Positions 52,377-61,551 of a stretch of DNA of 64,000 bases are shown one piece after another. A model generated the notes under the pieces. The model saw nothing but the letters and a program-made list of their open reading frames with translations. It ran no database searches and was not told the origin of the DNA. The translations under genes were made by a program, and so were the position numbers. The stretch covers positions 1,612,001 through 1,676,000 of the forward strand of contig NZ_CP102173.1 in the NCBI RefSeq assembly GCF_024584515.1, read 5' to 3'. Within the stretch, counting starts at the first letter, position 1, and each line of letters opens with the position of its first letter. The stretch is from Aeromicrobium wangtongii (lineage in GTDB: Bacteria > Actinomycetota > Actinomycetes > Propionibacteriales > Nocardioidaceae).

Positions 52377-53762
52377 TCAGGACCAGTCGGACGTACGGTT
52401 GCGCAGCTGTGCGTAGGCCTCACGCACGAGAGGGGTCGGTTCTGCGGTGTGGGTCTCGGCGGAGGGCGGCTGCCACGCCGGCGGCTCGGTGGAGCCGGAC
52501 AGCGCCCAGGCGGCTTGGCGGGCCGCGCCGAGCGCGACGTACTCGCCCGGTGCGGGCACCGTGACGGGGGCGCCGAGGATCGCGGGGGCGAGAGCGTGGA
52601 CGGCGGGGTTGCCGGCGGCGCCGCCCACCATCAGGATGCGCCGCGCGGGCTCGCCGGTCATGCCGGTCAGCAGGTCGACGGCGTCGGCCAGCGAGCACAG
52701 CAGCGACTCGAAGGCCGCCCGTGCCAGGTCCTCGCGCGACGTCGAGGCGGTCAGCCCGGCCCACGTTCCGGTCGCGTGCGGACGGTTCGGGGTGCGCTCA
52801 CCCGCGTAGTAGGGGGAGATCGTCAGCCCGTTGGCGCCGGACGGCGCGGCGAGCGCCAGCCGGCCGAGCTCGTGGTGGTCGACGCCCAGCAGCGCGCACT
52901 GGAGGTCGAGGATGCGGGCGGCGTTCATCGTCGTGGCCATCGGGAGGAAGCGTCCGGTGGCGTCGGCGAAGCCGGTGACCGATCCGGTGCCGTCCGCGAT
53001 GCGGGTCGCGCTGACCGCCGATGCGACGCCGGAGGTGCCGATCGAGACCAGGACGTCACCGGGACCGAGGTCGAGCGCCAGGGCGCCGGCCATGTTGTCG
53101 CCCGTCCCGGCGCCGACGACCAGACCCGATGCCGTGGTGGCTGCGATCTCGGACGGCCCCACGATGCGGGGGAGCGCGACCGGGTGGCCCAGGGCCGACT
53201 CGGCGAGCTCGGGACGCCAGGCGTCGTCGGCGGTCGAGAAGTAGCCGGTGCCCGAGGCGTCGCCGCGGTCGGTGAAGGCATCGCCGCCGGTGACGTGGCG
53301 CGAGACGTAGTCGTGGGGGAGCAGCACCTCGTGCGTGCGCTTCGCGGCGTCCGGCTCGTGATCGCGCAGCCAGCGCAGCTTGGTCGAGGTGAACGACGCG
53401 ACCAGGACGCTGCCGATCGCGTCGGCGCAGGCCTGCGGCCCGCCGAGCTCGGCGATCAGGTCGTGGGCCTCTTGGGCCGAGCGGGTGTCGTTCCACAGCA
53501 GGGCGTCATGGACGGGCTCGCCGGAGGCGTCCAGCGCCACCATGCCGTGCTGCTGTCCACCGACCGCCAGGGCGGACGCGCGGGGGAGCAGGCCGTCGGT
53601 GGCGGCGTCGAAGGCGTCCAGCCAGGCGCGCGGGTCGACGGCCGTGCCGGCGGGGTGCTTCGCGGACTGCTGCGCGACGACCTCGCCGGTCGCCGCGTCC
53701 ACGAGGACCGCCTTGGTCGACTGGGTCGACGAGTCGATGCCGAGGACGAGGTCTGCTGTCAT
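52377..53762 (-). CDS. xylB: Xylulokinase
   Basis: A 461-residue FGGY kinase that phosphorylates D-xylulose. N-terminal DLVLGIDSSTQSTKAVLVD and GGQQHGMVALD fit xylulokinases; the C-terminal ATP site contains MVGGAAGNPA. It is the first gene of xylB-xylA-ROK. The intergenic stretch before it (53763-53826) is AT-rich and probably holds the ROK operator. No xylose transporter gene is in the window. Confidence 0.94.
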   Translation of the reverse strand: MTADLVLGIDSSTQSTKAVLVDAATGEVVAQQSAKHPAGTAVDPRAWLDAFDAATDGLLPRASALAVGGQQHGMVALDASGEPVHDALLWNDTRSAQEAHDLIAELGGPQACADAIGSVLVASFTSTKLRWLRDHEPDAAKRTHEVLLPHDYVSRHVTGGDAFTDRGDASGTGYFSTADDAWRPELAESALGHPVALPRIVGPSEIAATTASGLVVGAGTGDNMAGALALDLGPGDVLVSIGTSGVASAVSATRIADGTGSVTGFADATGRFLPMATTMNAARILDLQCALLGVDHHELGRLALAAPSGANGLTISPYYAGERTPNRPHATGTWAGLTASTSREDLARAAFESLLCSLADAVDLLTGMTGEPARRILMVGGAAGNPAVHALAPAILGAPVTVPAPGEYVALGAARQAAWALSGSTEPPAWQPPSAETHTAEPTPLVREAYAQLRNRTSDWS

Positions 53763-53826
53763 GCTTCATGTTTAATACGAGTCTTGAACTAAGTCAACAG
53801 GAGGGCCGCGGCCTACGGTTGATCTC
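53763..53826. promoter_or_regulatory. Divergent promoter region of xylB and flavin-reductase-like gene
   Basis: On the minus strand TATTAA lies 9 nt before xylB's ATG in an AT-rich block, with TTGACT farther upstream at poor spacing. On the plus strand TACGGT (53814-53819) is 7 nt before GTG 53827. The AT-rich block 53770-53800 is the best operator candidate for the ROK repressor. Confidence 0.5.
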
Positions 53827-54345
53827 GTGACCATCCACTCCGACCACCCGTTCGTGCCGCCCGAGGGCGAGCGTGACCCGCTGCGCCGGTTGCGCGGCCG
53901 GCTGCCGTCGCCCGTCACGGTCTGGACGACCGGCTCCGGCGCCGGCCGGGAGGGCCTGACGATCTCGTCGCTGCTGGTGGCCGACGGGGAGCCCGCGCAC
54001 GTGCTGGGCCTGGTCGATGCCGACTCCGACTTCTGGGACGCCGATCCGGACACCTGGGTCGTCAACGTGCTGGGCTCCGAGCACCGTTTCCTGGCCGACG
54101 CATTCGCCGGCACGGCGCCTGCGCCGGGTGGGCGTTTTCGCCTCGGATCATGGACCGACAGCGACTGGGGGCCGGTGCTGGCGGACACGGCCGGCTGGCT
54201 CGGCGTCCGACGCGTCGACGCGCCGCCGCGCCACGTCGGCTGGGGGCTGCTGGTCGAGGGGGTCGTCGAGCACGTCGAGGTCGGCGCCGGCGAGGCGATG
54301 GTCCATGTGCGCGGACGCTATCGCGACATCGGTTCCACCCCGTAG
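53827..54345 (+). CDS. Flavin-reductase-like FMN-binding protein
   Basis: A 172-residue split-barrel protein resembling flavin reductases (LPSPVTVWTTGSGAGREGLTISSLLV, then RHVGWGLLVEGVVEHVEVG). It could reduce or bind FMN for a monooxygenase, but no partner is near. It is leaderless by the TACGGT box. The stop codon TAG forms part of the next gene's TAGAGT box. Confidence 0.72.
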   Translation: MTIHSDHPFVPPEGERDPLRRLRGRLPSPVTVWTTGSGAGREGLTISSLLVADGEPAHVLGLVDADSDFWDADPDTWVVNVLGSEHRFLADAFAGTAPAPGGRFRLGSWTDSDWGPVLADTAGWLGVRRVDAPPRHVGWGLLVEGVVEHVEVGAGEAMVHVRGRYRDIGSTP

Positions 54346-54354
54346 AGTTCGGAA

Positions 54355-55368
54355 ATGACCAAGCCACAGGTGCGCCCAGCTCGGTGGACCCCACCGCCGG
54401 CAGGCCCGGCGGGCACTCCGGTGAAGCCGTCGAACCTGCGGGTGCGCACCGCACCGGGTGATGGCACCGAGGACGTCCTGGTCCGCGACGACGGCCACGT
54501 GGTGACGGGGCTCGCCGATGGCCGCATCGTGGCGATCGACCCGGTGACCGGGGGCTCCTCCGAGATCGCCCAGACCGGCGGCCGGCCACTGGGCATCGAG
54601 CACCACCCCGCGGGTGGCTACGTGGTGTGCGACGCCCACCGCGGCCTGCTGCACGTCGGCGAAGAGGGCGGGATCGAGGTCCTGGCTGACTCCTTCGAGG
54701 GCGCTCGATTCATCTTCTGCAACAACGCCGCGGTCGCCGCGGACGGGACGATCTACTTCACCGACAGCTCGACGAAGTTCGAGATCGACCACTGGCTCGG
54801 CGACCTGATCGAGCACCGCCCCACCGGCAGGCTGTTCCGCCGCGACATCGACGGCACGCTGACGCTGCTGATGGACGGGCTGGCGTTCGCCAACGGTGTG
54901 GCGCTCGCCTCGGACGAGTCGTTCGTCGTCGTGGCCGAGACGGGCGCGTACATGCTGCACCGGGTGTGGCTGTCGGGACGGCAGACGGGCCCGATCGAGC
55001 CGTTCGGTCCGGTCCTGCCGGGATTCCCCGACAACATCTCGACAGGGGAGGACGGCAACATCTGGGTGACGATCGCCTCGCCCCGCGACAAGCTGCTGGA
55101 CGTCCTGCTGCCCAAGACGCCGGTGCTGCGATCGATCGTCTGGGCGCTGCCCGCCTGGGCCCAGCCGCACGCCAAGAAGCTGATCCGCATCCACGCCTAC
55201 GACGTCGACGGGCACCTCGTGCACGACGTGGCCGGCCGGCACGACCGGTTCGGCATGGCGACAGGAGTCCGGCAGGTCGGCGGACAGATCTGGATGGGCA
55301 GCCTCGAGCAGCCGACGATCGCGGTGTTCGACCTCCCGTCGGCCAGCGGTCTGGGGGCACATCGATAG
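54355..55368 (+). CDS. SMP-30/gluconolactonase-like beta-propeller protein
   Basis: A 337-residue six-bladed propeller of the SMP-30/strictosidine-synthase-like family. It contains [47 protein letters not shown] and [16 protein letters not shown], which carry the typical metal Asn/Asp positions. It may be a lactonase or act on small alkaloid-like substrates. Its promoter box TAGAGT overlaps the upstream stop. Confidence 0.8.
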   Translation: MTKPQVRPARWTPPPAGPAGTPVKPSNLRVRTAPGDGTEDVLVRDDGHVVTGLADGRIVAIDPVTGGSSEIAQTGGRPLGIEHHPAGGYVVCDAHRGLLHVGEEGGIEVLADSFEGARFIFCNNAAVAADGTIYFTDSSTKFEIDHWLGDLIEHRPTGRLFRRDIDGTLTLLMDGLAFANGVALASDESFVVVAETGAYMLHRVWLSGRQTGPIEPFGPVLPGFPDNISTGEDGNIWVTIASPRDKLLDVLLPKTPVLRSIVWALPAWAQPHAKKLIRIHAYDVDGHLVHDVAGRHDRFGMATGVRQVGGQIWMGSLEQPTIAVFDLPSASGLGAHR

Positions 55369-55378
55369 ACTGCTGGGT

Positions 55379-57283
55379 GTGGACAACGGACGGAAGACAG
55401 GCGAGAGCATCCTGGATCACCTGTCCGGACCCGCCGATCTGCGTGGCCTGGACGATGACGAGCTGACTCGGCTCGCCGCCGAGATCCGCGAGCTGCTGAT
55501 CACGACGGTCGCCGCGAACGGTGGGCATCTGGGCCCCAACCTGGGAGTCGTCGAGCTCGGCATCGCGATCCATCGGGTCTTCGAGTCCCCGGCGGACCGC
55601 GTCGTGTGGGACACCGGCCACCAGTCGTACGTGCACAAGATGCTGACCGGCCGCGCCGGCCAGTTCGCGACGCTGCGCAAGGAGGGCGGCCTCTCCGGCT
55701 ACCCCTGCCAAGCCGAGTCCGAGCACGACTGGGTCGAGAACTCGCACGCGTCCACGAGCCTGTCGTACGCCGATGGCATGGCCAAGGCCAACGCCCTGCT
55801 CGGCAAGGACGATCACGTCGTCGCCGTGATCGGCGACGGCGCGCTGACCGGTGGCATGGCGTGGGAGGCCCTGAACAACATCGCGGCCGACCAGGACCGC
55901 CGCCTCGTGGTGATCGTCAACGACAACGGACGCTCCTACACCCCGACCGTCGGCGGCCTCGCGAACCGGCTGACCACGATCCGCACCAACCCCAAGTACG
56001 AACCGACGCTCAGCGCGATCAAGGACCGCCTCAACCGCACGCGGTTCGGCGGCACCCAGGCGTACGAGGCGCTGCACGCGATCAAGAAGGGCGTCAAGGA
56101 CGCCCTCGCGCCGCAGGGCATGTTCGAGGACCTCGGGCTGAAGTACATCGGCCCCGTCGACGGCCACGACCGCGCATCGCTGGAGCACGCGCTGACGCAG
56201 GCCAAGCGGTTCGGCGGCCCCGTCATGGTGCACGTCCTGACCACCAAGGGGCACGGCTACGACATCGCCGTGGCCAACGAGAACGACCAGATGCACCAGG
56301 CCGGCCCGTTCGACCGCGCCACCGGCGATGCCCTGAACATCGCGCCCGCCGGCTGGACCTCGGTGTTCCGCGACGAGATCGTCCGCATCGCCGACGAGCG
56401 CCCCGATGTCGTCGGCATCACCGCCGCGATGCTCTACCCCGTCGGGCTGGACGCCTTCGCGGACAAGTTCCCCGACCGCGTGTTCGACGTCGGCATCGCG
56501 GAGCAGCACGCCGTCACCAGCGCCGCAGGCCTGGCGATGGGCGGTCTGCACCCCGTCGTGGCCGTCTACGCGACCTTCATCAACCGCGCCTTCGACCAGG
56601 TGCTGCTCGACGTGGCGCTGCACAAGTGCGGCGTGACCTTCGTGCTGGACCGTGCCGGTGTGACCGGCGACGACGGCGCCAGCCACAACGGCATGTGGGA
56701 CATGTCGTTGCTGCAGATCGTCCCCGGCCTGCGCCTCGCGGCTCCCCGTGACGGGTCCCGGTTGCGTGAGCTGCTGCGCGAGGCCGTCGATGTCGACGAC
56801 GCCCCCACGGTCGTCCGGTTCGCCAAGGGTGCGGTGTGCGAGGACATCCCCGCCCTCGAGCGCGTCGGCGTGTGCGATGTGCTGTCCCGCGACGAGACGG
56901 CCGATGTGCTGGTCGTCGCGGTCGGCGCCTTCGCCCAGCTGGGACTCGACGTCGCCGAGCTGCTGCGGGCCCAGGGTCACGGCGTCACCGTCGTCGACCC
57001 GCGCTGGGTCAAGCCGATCGATCCCGAGCTCGTCCGCCTGGCCGCCGATCACCGCCTGGTCGTGACGTTGGAGGACAACGGCCGTCAGGGCGGTGTGGGC
57101 GCCGCGTTCACGCAGGCCGTCCGCGATGCCGAGATCGACACCCCCATCCGCGTCCACGGTGTCGAGCAGGAGTTCCTCGACCACGCCAAGCGCGATGTCA
57201 TCCTGCAACGGCTGGGGCTGACGGCCCAGTCCGTCGCCGATGACGCCCTCGCCGCGCTCGGCCGGAATAGCGCCGAAGGGTGA
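55379..57283 (+). CDS. dxs: 1-deoxy-D-xylulose-5-phosphate synthase
   Basis: A 634-residue TPP enzyme that condenses pyruvate and glyceraldehyde 3-phosphate to start the MEP isoprenoid pathway. Motifs are [13 protein letters not shown], the TPP fold [16 protein letters not shown], and the transketolase-type [17 protein letters not shown]. The length agrees with the family. GTG start; TAGACT (55366-55371), which includes the stop TAG of the previous gene, is 7 nt upstream, so it appears leaderless. Confidence 0.95.
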   Translation: MDNGRKTGESILDHLSGPADLRGLDDDELTRLAAEIRELLITTVAANGGHLGPNLGVVELGIAIHRVFESPADRVVWDTGHQSYVHKMLTGRAGQFATLRKEGGLSGYPCQAESEHDWVENSHASTSLSYADGMAKANALLGKDDHVVAVIGDGALTGGMAWEALNNIAADQDRRLVVIVNDNGRSYTPTVGGLANRLTTIRTNPKYEPTLSAIKDRLNRTRFGGTQAYEALHAIKKGVKDALAPQGMFEDLGLKYIGPVDGHDRASLEHALTQAKRFGGPVMVHVLTTKGHGYDIAVANENDQMHQAGPFDRATGDALNIAPAGWTSVFRDEIVRIADERPDVVGITAAMLYPVGLDAFADKFPDRVFDVGIAEQHAVTSAAGLAMGGLHPVVAVYATFINRAFDQVLLDVALHKCGVTFVLDRAGVTGDDGASHNGMWDMSLLQIVPGLRLAAPRDGSRLRELLREAVDVDDAPTVVRFAKGAVCEDIPALERVGVCDVLSRDETADVLVVAVGAFAQLGLDVAELLRAQGHGVTVVDPRWVKPIDPELVRLAADHRLVVTLEDNGRQGGVGAAFTQAVRDAEIDTPIRVHGVEQEFLDHAKRDVILQRLGLTAQSVADDALAALGRNSAEG

Positions 57284-57301
57284 GTGGTTGAGGTGGGCAT
57301 G

Positions 57302-58201
57302 ATGAACTGGCGATCACGACGTTCGCAGGAGCAGCCCCGCGGTGGTGACGGCTCCGGTCCGATCCTGATCCACGCGCTCGACGGGTTCTTGGGGGCTGGG
57401 TCGGCCACCCGTCTGGCCGCCAACCAGCTCAGCACCGGCCGCGGCGAGCTCGTGCACGAGTTCGACCTCGACGAGATGTTCGACTACCGCGCCCGCCGTC
57501 CGATGATGTCGTTCCGCGACAACCACTACACCGACTACGAGGCCCCGACGCTGCAGATCGTGCTGGAGCGCGACGTCAACGGTGAGCCGTACTTCCTGCT
57601 GACCGGACCGGAGCCCGACTTCCTGTGGGAGCGGTTCATCGACGAGGTGCACGACGTCATCGAGGACAACGACATCCCGCTGACCCTCGGCCTCGCCGCG
57701 GTCCCGATGGGCGTCCCGCACACGCGGCCGTCGATGATCACCGCCCACGGCAACCGCCCCGAGCTGGTCGACCGGCAGAACCTGTGGTCGGCCCAGGTGA
57801 CCGTCCCCGCCTCCGCGCAGTCGCTGCTGGAGTACCGCCTCGGCCAGTGGGGCCACGACGCGGCCGGCTACGTCGTGCACGTGCCGCACTACCTGGCGCA
57901 GATCGAGTACCCGCCGGCGGCGCTGGCGCTGATCGACGCGCTGGTCGACCGCACGGGCCTGAACATCGACGTCGAGCCGCTGCGCGTCCGTCAGGACGAT
58001 GCCCTCAAGGAGATCGAGGAGCAGATCGAGGAGCAGGGCGGCGCGAGCGTGCTCAGCGGGCTGGAGGAGCAGTACGACGCCTTCACCCGCGGTGCCGCCC
58101 AGTCGCTGCTGGCCAGCGACGAGGACCTGCCCAGCGGCGACGAGCTGGCCGACCAGTTCGAGCAGTTCCTTGCGCGCCAGCGCAAGGACGATCAGAGCTA
58201 G
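57302..58201 (+). CDS. PAC2-family (proteasome-assembly-chaperone-like) protein
   Basis: A 299-residue PAC2 protein. The start ILIHALDGFLGAGSATRLAANQL and the segments RPMMSFRDNHYTDYEAP and TLGLAAVPMGVPHTRPSMI are family-typical. Actinobacterial members are thought to be ATP-grasp-associated or proteasome-linked chaperones. ATG 57302 follows GAGGTGGG at fair spacing; GTG 57284 and ATG 57299 are alternatives. The last codons lie inside a 33-bp tandem duplication. Confidence 0.85.
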   Translation: MNWRSRRSQEQPRGGDGSGPILIHALDGFLGAGSATRLAANQLSTGRGELVHEFDLDEMFDYRARRPMMSFRDNHYTDYEAPTLQIVLERDVNGEPYFLLTGPEPDFLWERFIDEVHDVIEDNDIPLTLGLAAVPMGVPHTRPSMITAHGNRPELVDRQNLWSAQVTVPASAQSLLEYRLGQWGHDAAGYVVHVPHYLAQIEYPPAALALIDALVDRTGLNIDVEPLRVRQDDALKEIEEQIEEQGGASVLSGLEEQYDAFTRGAAQSLLASDEDLPSGDELADQFEQFLARQRKDDQS

Positions 58202-58236
58202 CCTGCGCGCCAGCGCAAGGACGATCAGAGCTAGCC
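58171..58236. repeat. 33-bp perfect tandem duplication at the end of the PAC2 gene
   Basis: Bases 58171-58203 are repeated exactly at 58204-58236. The unit spans the final codons and stop of the PAC2 gene, and each copy contains a small TGCGC / GCGCA hairpin. The second copy is non-coding and lies before the TesB promoter box. Confidence 0.9.
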
Positions 58237-58260
58237 TTCGCCTGACGGTAGGGTGCGGGT

Positions 58261-59127
58261 GTGCCCGCATCACTCGACGAAGTCATCGGCCTGCTGGATC
58301 TCGAGCGTCTGGAGGTGGGCCTGTTCCGGGGCTCGCAGCCCGCGGGGTCCTCGCTCAAGCGCGTCTTCGGGGGACAGGTGGCCGCGCAGGCCCTGATGGC
58401 CGCACAGCTGACCGTCCCCGAGGACCGGTTCGTGCACTCGCTGCACCTGTACTTCATCCTCGGCGGCGATCCGAGCATCCCGATCATCTACGACGTCGAG
58501 AACGTCCGCGACGGCCGCTCCTTCACGACGCGGCGCGTCGCAGCCCGCCAGCACGGCGAGATCATCTTCTACATGACCGCCTCGTTCCAGGTCGAGGAGG
58601 ACGGCTGGGACCACCAGGACCGGATGCCCGACGTCCCGGCGCCCGACGAGTCGACCCCCCTGATCGACATCATCCAGCTGCGCGGCCCGGAGGCTGTGGC
58701 GCACTGGACGAAGGAGTGGTCGGCGTTCGACATGCGCTACATCGGCGACAACCGCCCGCAGGACGATCCCCAGCGTGAGCTGGTGCCGGCGGTGCAGCGC
58801 CTGTGGTTCAGGGCCAACGGCACCCTGCCCGAGTCGCGGATCATCCACAACGCCGCCTTCGCCTACATCAGCGACCTGAGCCTGCTCGGCGCGAGCCTGG
58901 TGCCGCACGGGCAGTTCATCGGCTCCGACCGCGTCCAGCCGGCATCGCTGGACCACACGATCTGGTTCCACCGTCCGGTGCAGGCCGATCAGTGGCTGCT
59001 GTACGACCAGACGTCACCGTCGGCGTCCGGCGCCCGTGGCCTCAGCACCGCCCGGGTCTTCAGCGAGGACGGCACGCTCGTGGCGTCGGTCGCGCAGGAG
59101 GGGTTGATCCGCCGGATCAAACCCTGA
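58261..59127 (+). CDS. Acyl-CoA thioesterase II (TesB-like)
   Basis: A 288-residue double-hotdog thioesterase hydrolysing medium- to long-chain acyl-CoA. Conserved segments are VFGGQVAAQALMAA, VHSLHLYFILGGDP, SLDHTIWFHRPVQADQWLLY and the final LVASVAQEGLIRR. GTG start with TAGGGT 6 nt upstream (leaderless). Its stop lies inside the end of the convergent MaoC gene (11-bp overlap). Confidence 0.9.
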   Translation: MPASLDEVIGLLDLERLEVGLFRGSQPAGSSLKRVFGGQVAAQALMAAQLTVPEDRFVHSLHLYFILGGDPSIPIIYDVENVRDGRSFTTRRVAARQHGEIIFYMTASFQVEEDGWDHQDRMPDVPAPDESTPLIDIIQLRGPEAVAHWTKEWSAFDMRYIGDNRPQDDPQRELVPAVQRLWFRANGTLPESRIIHNAAFAYISDLSLLGASLVPHGQFIGSDRVQPASLDHTIWFHRPVQADQWLLYDQTSPSASGARGLSTARVFSEDGTLVASVAQEGLIRRIKP

Positions 59128-60052
59128 CCTGTCCCACCAGGTGGGTCACGGGCTTCTTGGTGCCCTTGACCCCGAAGGTGAGGACGTCGCCGTCGGTGGA
59201 CGAGCCGAACACGACCGTGCTGGGCAGCAGGATCGGCTTGCGGAACTCCGCGACGTTGGTGAACGACTCCGGCAGCTTGTTCTGCACCGCCGCCAGGCTG
59301 CGGGCCAGCGTCCACATGCCGTGGGCGATGTTGGTCGGGAAGCCGAACGCCTTGGCCGTCAGCGGGTAGAGATGGATCGGGTTGCGGTCGCCCGACACCG
59401 CGGCGTACCGCCGACCCAGGTCGCCGGCCAGCTTCCAGTGGACGACGCCCGCCGGTGCCTCCACCCCGGCGAGCGGAGCCGGGGTCGTCTCGGCGCTGCC
59501 GCCCTTGTGCCGGCAGAAGAGCGTCATCGTCTCCTCCCACACGACCTCGCTGCCCCCTGAGCCTGTCGAGCCGCCCCCTGAGCCTGTCGAGCCACCCCCT
59601 GAGCCTGTCGAAGGGATCGTCGCCACGGTCACGATGTCGATCAGCGAGCCCTTGGCGTGCGGGCGCAGGTCGGCGGCGTGCACCGAGACGTCGAAGGACT
59701 CGTCGACCCGGATCGGACGGTGCTGCGTGATGGTGTTGCGCAGGTGCACCAGCCCCATCGGGGCGAACGGGAACGACGTGTCGGTCATCAGCGTCATGTG
59801 CAGGGCAAAGGCCGCCATGTGCGGGTAGGTCGTCGGCAGCACGTCCCCGCGCGGGAACCCGCAGACCTCGTTGTAGGCGTCCAGGTGCCGCCGGTCGGTG
59901 GTGACGCCGTGCCGCTCCAGCACGAGGTCGGGCGTCGTGCCCGTGGCGTGCTTGATGCCGGGCAGGCCGCCCGCCACGGGGATGGCCGGCAGTGCTGCCT
60001 TGAGCATCAGCGGCAGCGTGGCCGGTGCCGAGGTGAAGACGCGGGTCGTCAC
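59117..60052 (-). CDS. MaoC-like dehydratase (HtdX-type)
   Basis: A 311-residue double-hotdog protein with a C-terminal MaoC domain (RRYAAVSGDRNPIHLYPLTAKAFGF, then NIAHGMWTLARS), which holds the catalytic Asp and His. It hydrates enoyl thioesters in fatty-acid synthesis or breakdown. The gene order MaoC, FabG4-like, FadA2-like matches mycobacterial Rv0241c-Rv0242c-Rv0243. Between the two hotdogs lies a Gly/Ser/Thr linker encoded by three 21-nt repeats at 59553-59615. The GTG at 60052 starts 1 nt past the upstream gene's stop codon. Confidence 0.88.
   Translation of the reverse strand: MTTRVFTSAPATLPLMLKAALPAIPVAGGLPGIKHATGTTPDLVLERHGVTTDRRHLDAYNEVCGFPRGDVLPTTYPHMAAFALHMTLMTDTSFPFAPMGLVHLRNTITQHRPIRVDESFDVSVHAADLRPHAKGSLIDIVTVATIPSTGSGGGSTGSGGGSTGSGGSEVVWEETMTLFCRHKGGSAETTPAPLAGVEAPAGVVHWKLAGDLGRRYAAVSGDRNPIHLYPLTAKAFGFPTNIAHGMWTLARSLAAVQNKLPESFTNVAEFRKPILLPSTVVFGSSTDGDVLTFGVKGTKKPVTHLVGQVRV
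59553..59615. repeat. Three in-frame copies of a dispersed CCTGAGCCTGTCGA element
   Basis: Units begin at 59553, 59574 and 59595, 21 nt each, and contain CCCCCTGAGCCTGTCGA. The reverse complement ends with TCGACAGGCTCAGG, a sequence widely dispersed as an intergenic repeat in bacterial genomes. Here it lies inside a gene and encodes the STGSGGG linker. Confidence 0.8.
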
Positions 60053-60053
60053 G

Positions 60054-61403
60054 TCAGGCGCCGATCAGGGCCTGGCCGCACACGCGCACGACATTGCCCG
60101 AGATCGCGGACGACCCCGGGTTGGCGTACCAGGCGATGGCCTCGGCGACGTCGATCGGCTGGCCGCCCTGCGACAGCGAGCTGAGCCGGCGGCCGGCCTC
60201 CCGGATGCCCAGCGGCATCGTCTTGACCATGTCGGTCTCGATGAAGCCCGGCGCGATCGCGTTGACCGTGATGCCGTCCTTGGCGACCCGCTTGGACAGG
60301 TCGTCGACGAAGCCGATGACGCCGGCCTTGGCGGTGCCGTAGCTGGTCTGGCCGTTGTTGCCCGCGATGCCGGCGATCGACGAGATGCCGATGACGCGGC
60401 CACCCTTGCGCAGCAGCTTCTGGTCGAGCAGCTCGGCGGTGATGCGCTGGGGGGCACCGACGCTGATGTCGATGACCAGGTTCCAGTTCTCCGTCTTCAT
60501 GTTCTTGAGCCGCTTGTCGCGCGTGATGCCGGCGTTGTGCACCACGATGTCGACGCCGCCGTGCGCGTCCTTGAGGGCCTTGGCGATGACCTGCGGGGCG
60601 TCCTCGGCGGTGATGTCCTCGGCGATCGACGTGCCGCCGAGCTCGCTCATGAGGGCGTCGAGATCGTCCTTGAGGGCCGGGACGTCCAGTCCGACGATGT
60701 CGGCGCCGTCGCGGTGCAGCGTGCGCGCCATCGCGGCACCGAGGCCGCGGGAGGCGCCGGTGATGAGTGCGACCTTGCCGGCCAGCGGCTTGCTCGGGTC
60801 GGCGACCGGATCGGCGTCGACGAGCTCGGTCAGGCCGAGGCGGATGACCTGCCCCGAGACGAAGGCGGACTTGGGGGAGAGCAGGAACTCCAGCGTCGAG
60901 GTGAGCGCGTCCTCGGTGCCCTGGCCGGCATAGACCAGGTTGGCCGTGCTGCCGTTGCCGCCGATCTCCTTGCCCGCAGAGCGGACGAAGCCCTCGAGCG
61001 CGCGCTGGGCGATCGCGGCCGTCTCGGACTCGGCCTGCTCGGGCAGGGTGCCGATGACCACGAGGCGTCCGTTGGACGCGAGGCTGCGCATCGCGGGGGT
61101 GAAGAACTGCTGCATCGCGGCGAGGCCGGCGGTGTCGGAGATGCCGGTCGCGTCGAAGACGAGGCCCTTGTACTTCTTGCTGTCGGCGCGGACGCCGACC
61201 GCCTCGATGCCGCTGGACTTGAGCGTCGCGTTGAGCTTCTTGCCCAGGGTGCTGCCCGGGGCGGCACCGATGAGGACAGTGCCCTTGACGAGCGGGGCCC
61301 CTTCGGTCCAGCGCTCCAGCACGGGGGGATTGGGCAGTCCCAGGTTCGTGACGATGAACTTGCCGATCGGGTTCTGCGCGAGCGACTGGTAACGATCAGT
61401 CAT
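60054..61403 (-). CDS. FabG4-like 3-oxoacyl thioester reductase
   Basis: A 449-residue high-molecular-weight FabG. The N-terminal flavodoxin-like domain (about 1-200) is followed by an SDR domain: NAD(P) site LITGASRGLGAAMA near 216-229, catalytic Ser in GISSIAGI, Tyr and Lys in SYGTAKAG. This matches FabG4 (Rv0242c) rather than short FabG. It reduces beta-ketoacyl-CoA or -ACP. Co-directional with, and immediately before, the MaoC gene; divergent from the thiolase. Confidence 0.92.
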   Translation of the reverse strand: MTDRYQSLAQNPIGKFIVTNLGLPNPPVLERWTEGAPLVKGTVLIGAAPGSTLGKKLNATLKSSGIEAVGVRADSKKYKGLVFDATGISDTAGLAAMQQFFTPAMRSLASNGRLVVIGTLPEQAESETAAIAQRALEGFVRSAGKEIGGNGSTANLVYAGQGTEDALTSTLEFLLSPKSAFVSGQVIRLGLTELVDADPVADPSKPLAGKVALITGASRGLGAAMARTLHRDGADIVGLDVPALKDDLDALMSELGGTSIAEDITAEDAPQVIAKALKDAHGGVDIVVHNAGITRDKRLKNMKTENWNLVIDISVGAPQRITAELLDQKLLRKGGRVIGISSIAGIAGNNGQTSYGTAKAGVIGFVDDLSKRVAKDGITVNAIAPGFIETDMVKTMPLGIREAGRRLSSLSQGGQPIDVAEAIAWYANPGSSAISGNVVRVCGQALIGA

Positions 61404-61427
61404 GACTTGGGTGTGTCCTATCTCTCG

Positions 61428-61442
61428 GATACCATTGGTATC
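61428..61442. promoter_or_regulatory. Palindrome GATACC-ATT-GGTATC between FabG4 and thiolase genes
   Basis: A perfect 6-bp inverted repeat with 3-nt spacer lies in the divergent control region, 25 bp upstream of the FabG4-like ATG. It is a good candidate site for the TetR regulator encoded at 63279-63944. Confidence 0.55.
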
Positions 61443-61551
61443 TGGAATGCTGCTGAAACTGTAGCCTCAAGATTCAGCGCCGGTCCACCAGCTGACATGC
61501 GGCGCTCATCACGTTCTGGTTCCACTGTTCACGAAGATCGAGGAGACCGCC

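Noticed and set aside
51234..53792. 852-codon plus-strand ORF across xylA and xylB
   Set aside because: It crosses two convincing genes on the other strand and its translation is low-complexity.
54758..57208. 816-codon minus-strand ORF opposite dxs
   Set aside because: It is antisense to dxs and part of the SMP-30-like gene, with no recognisable motif.
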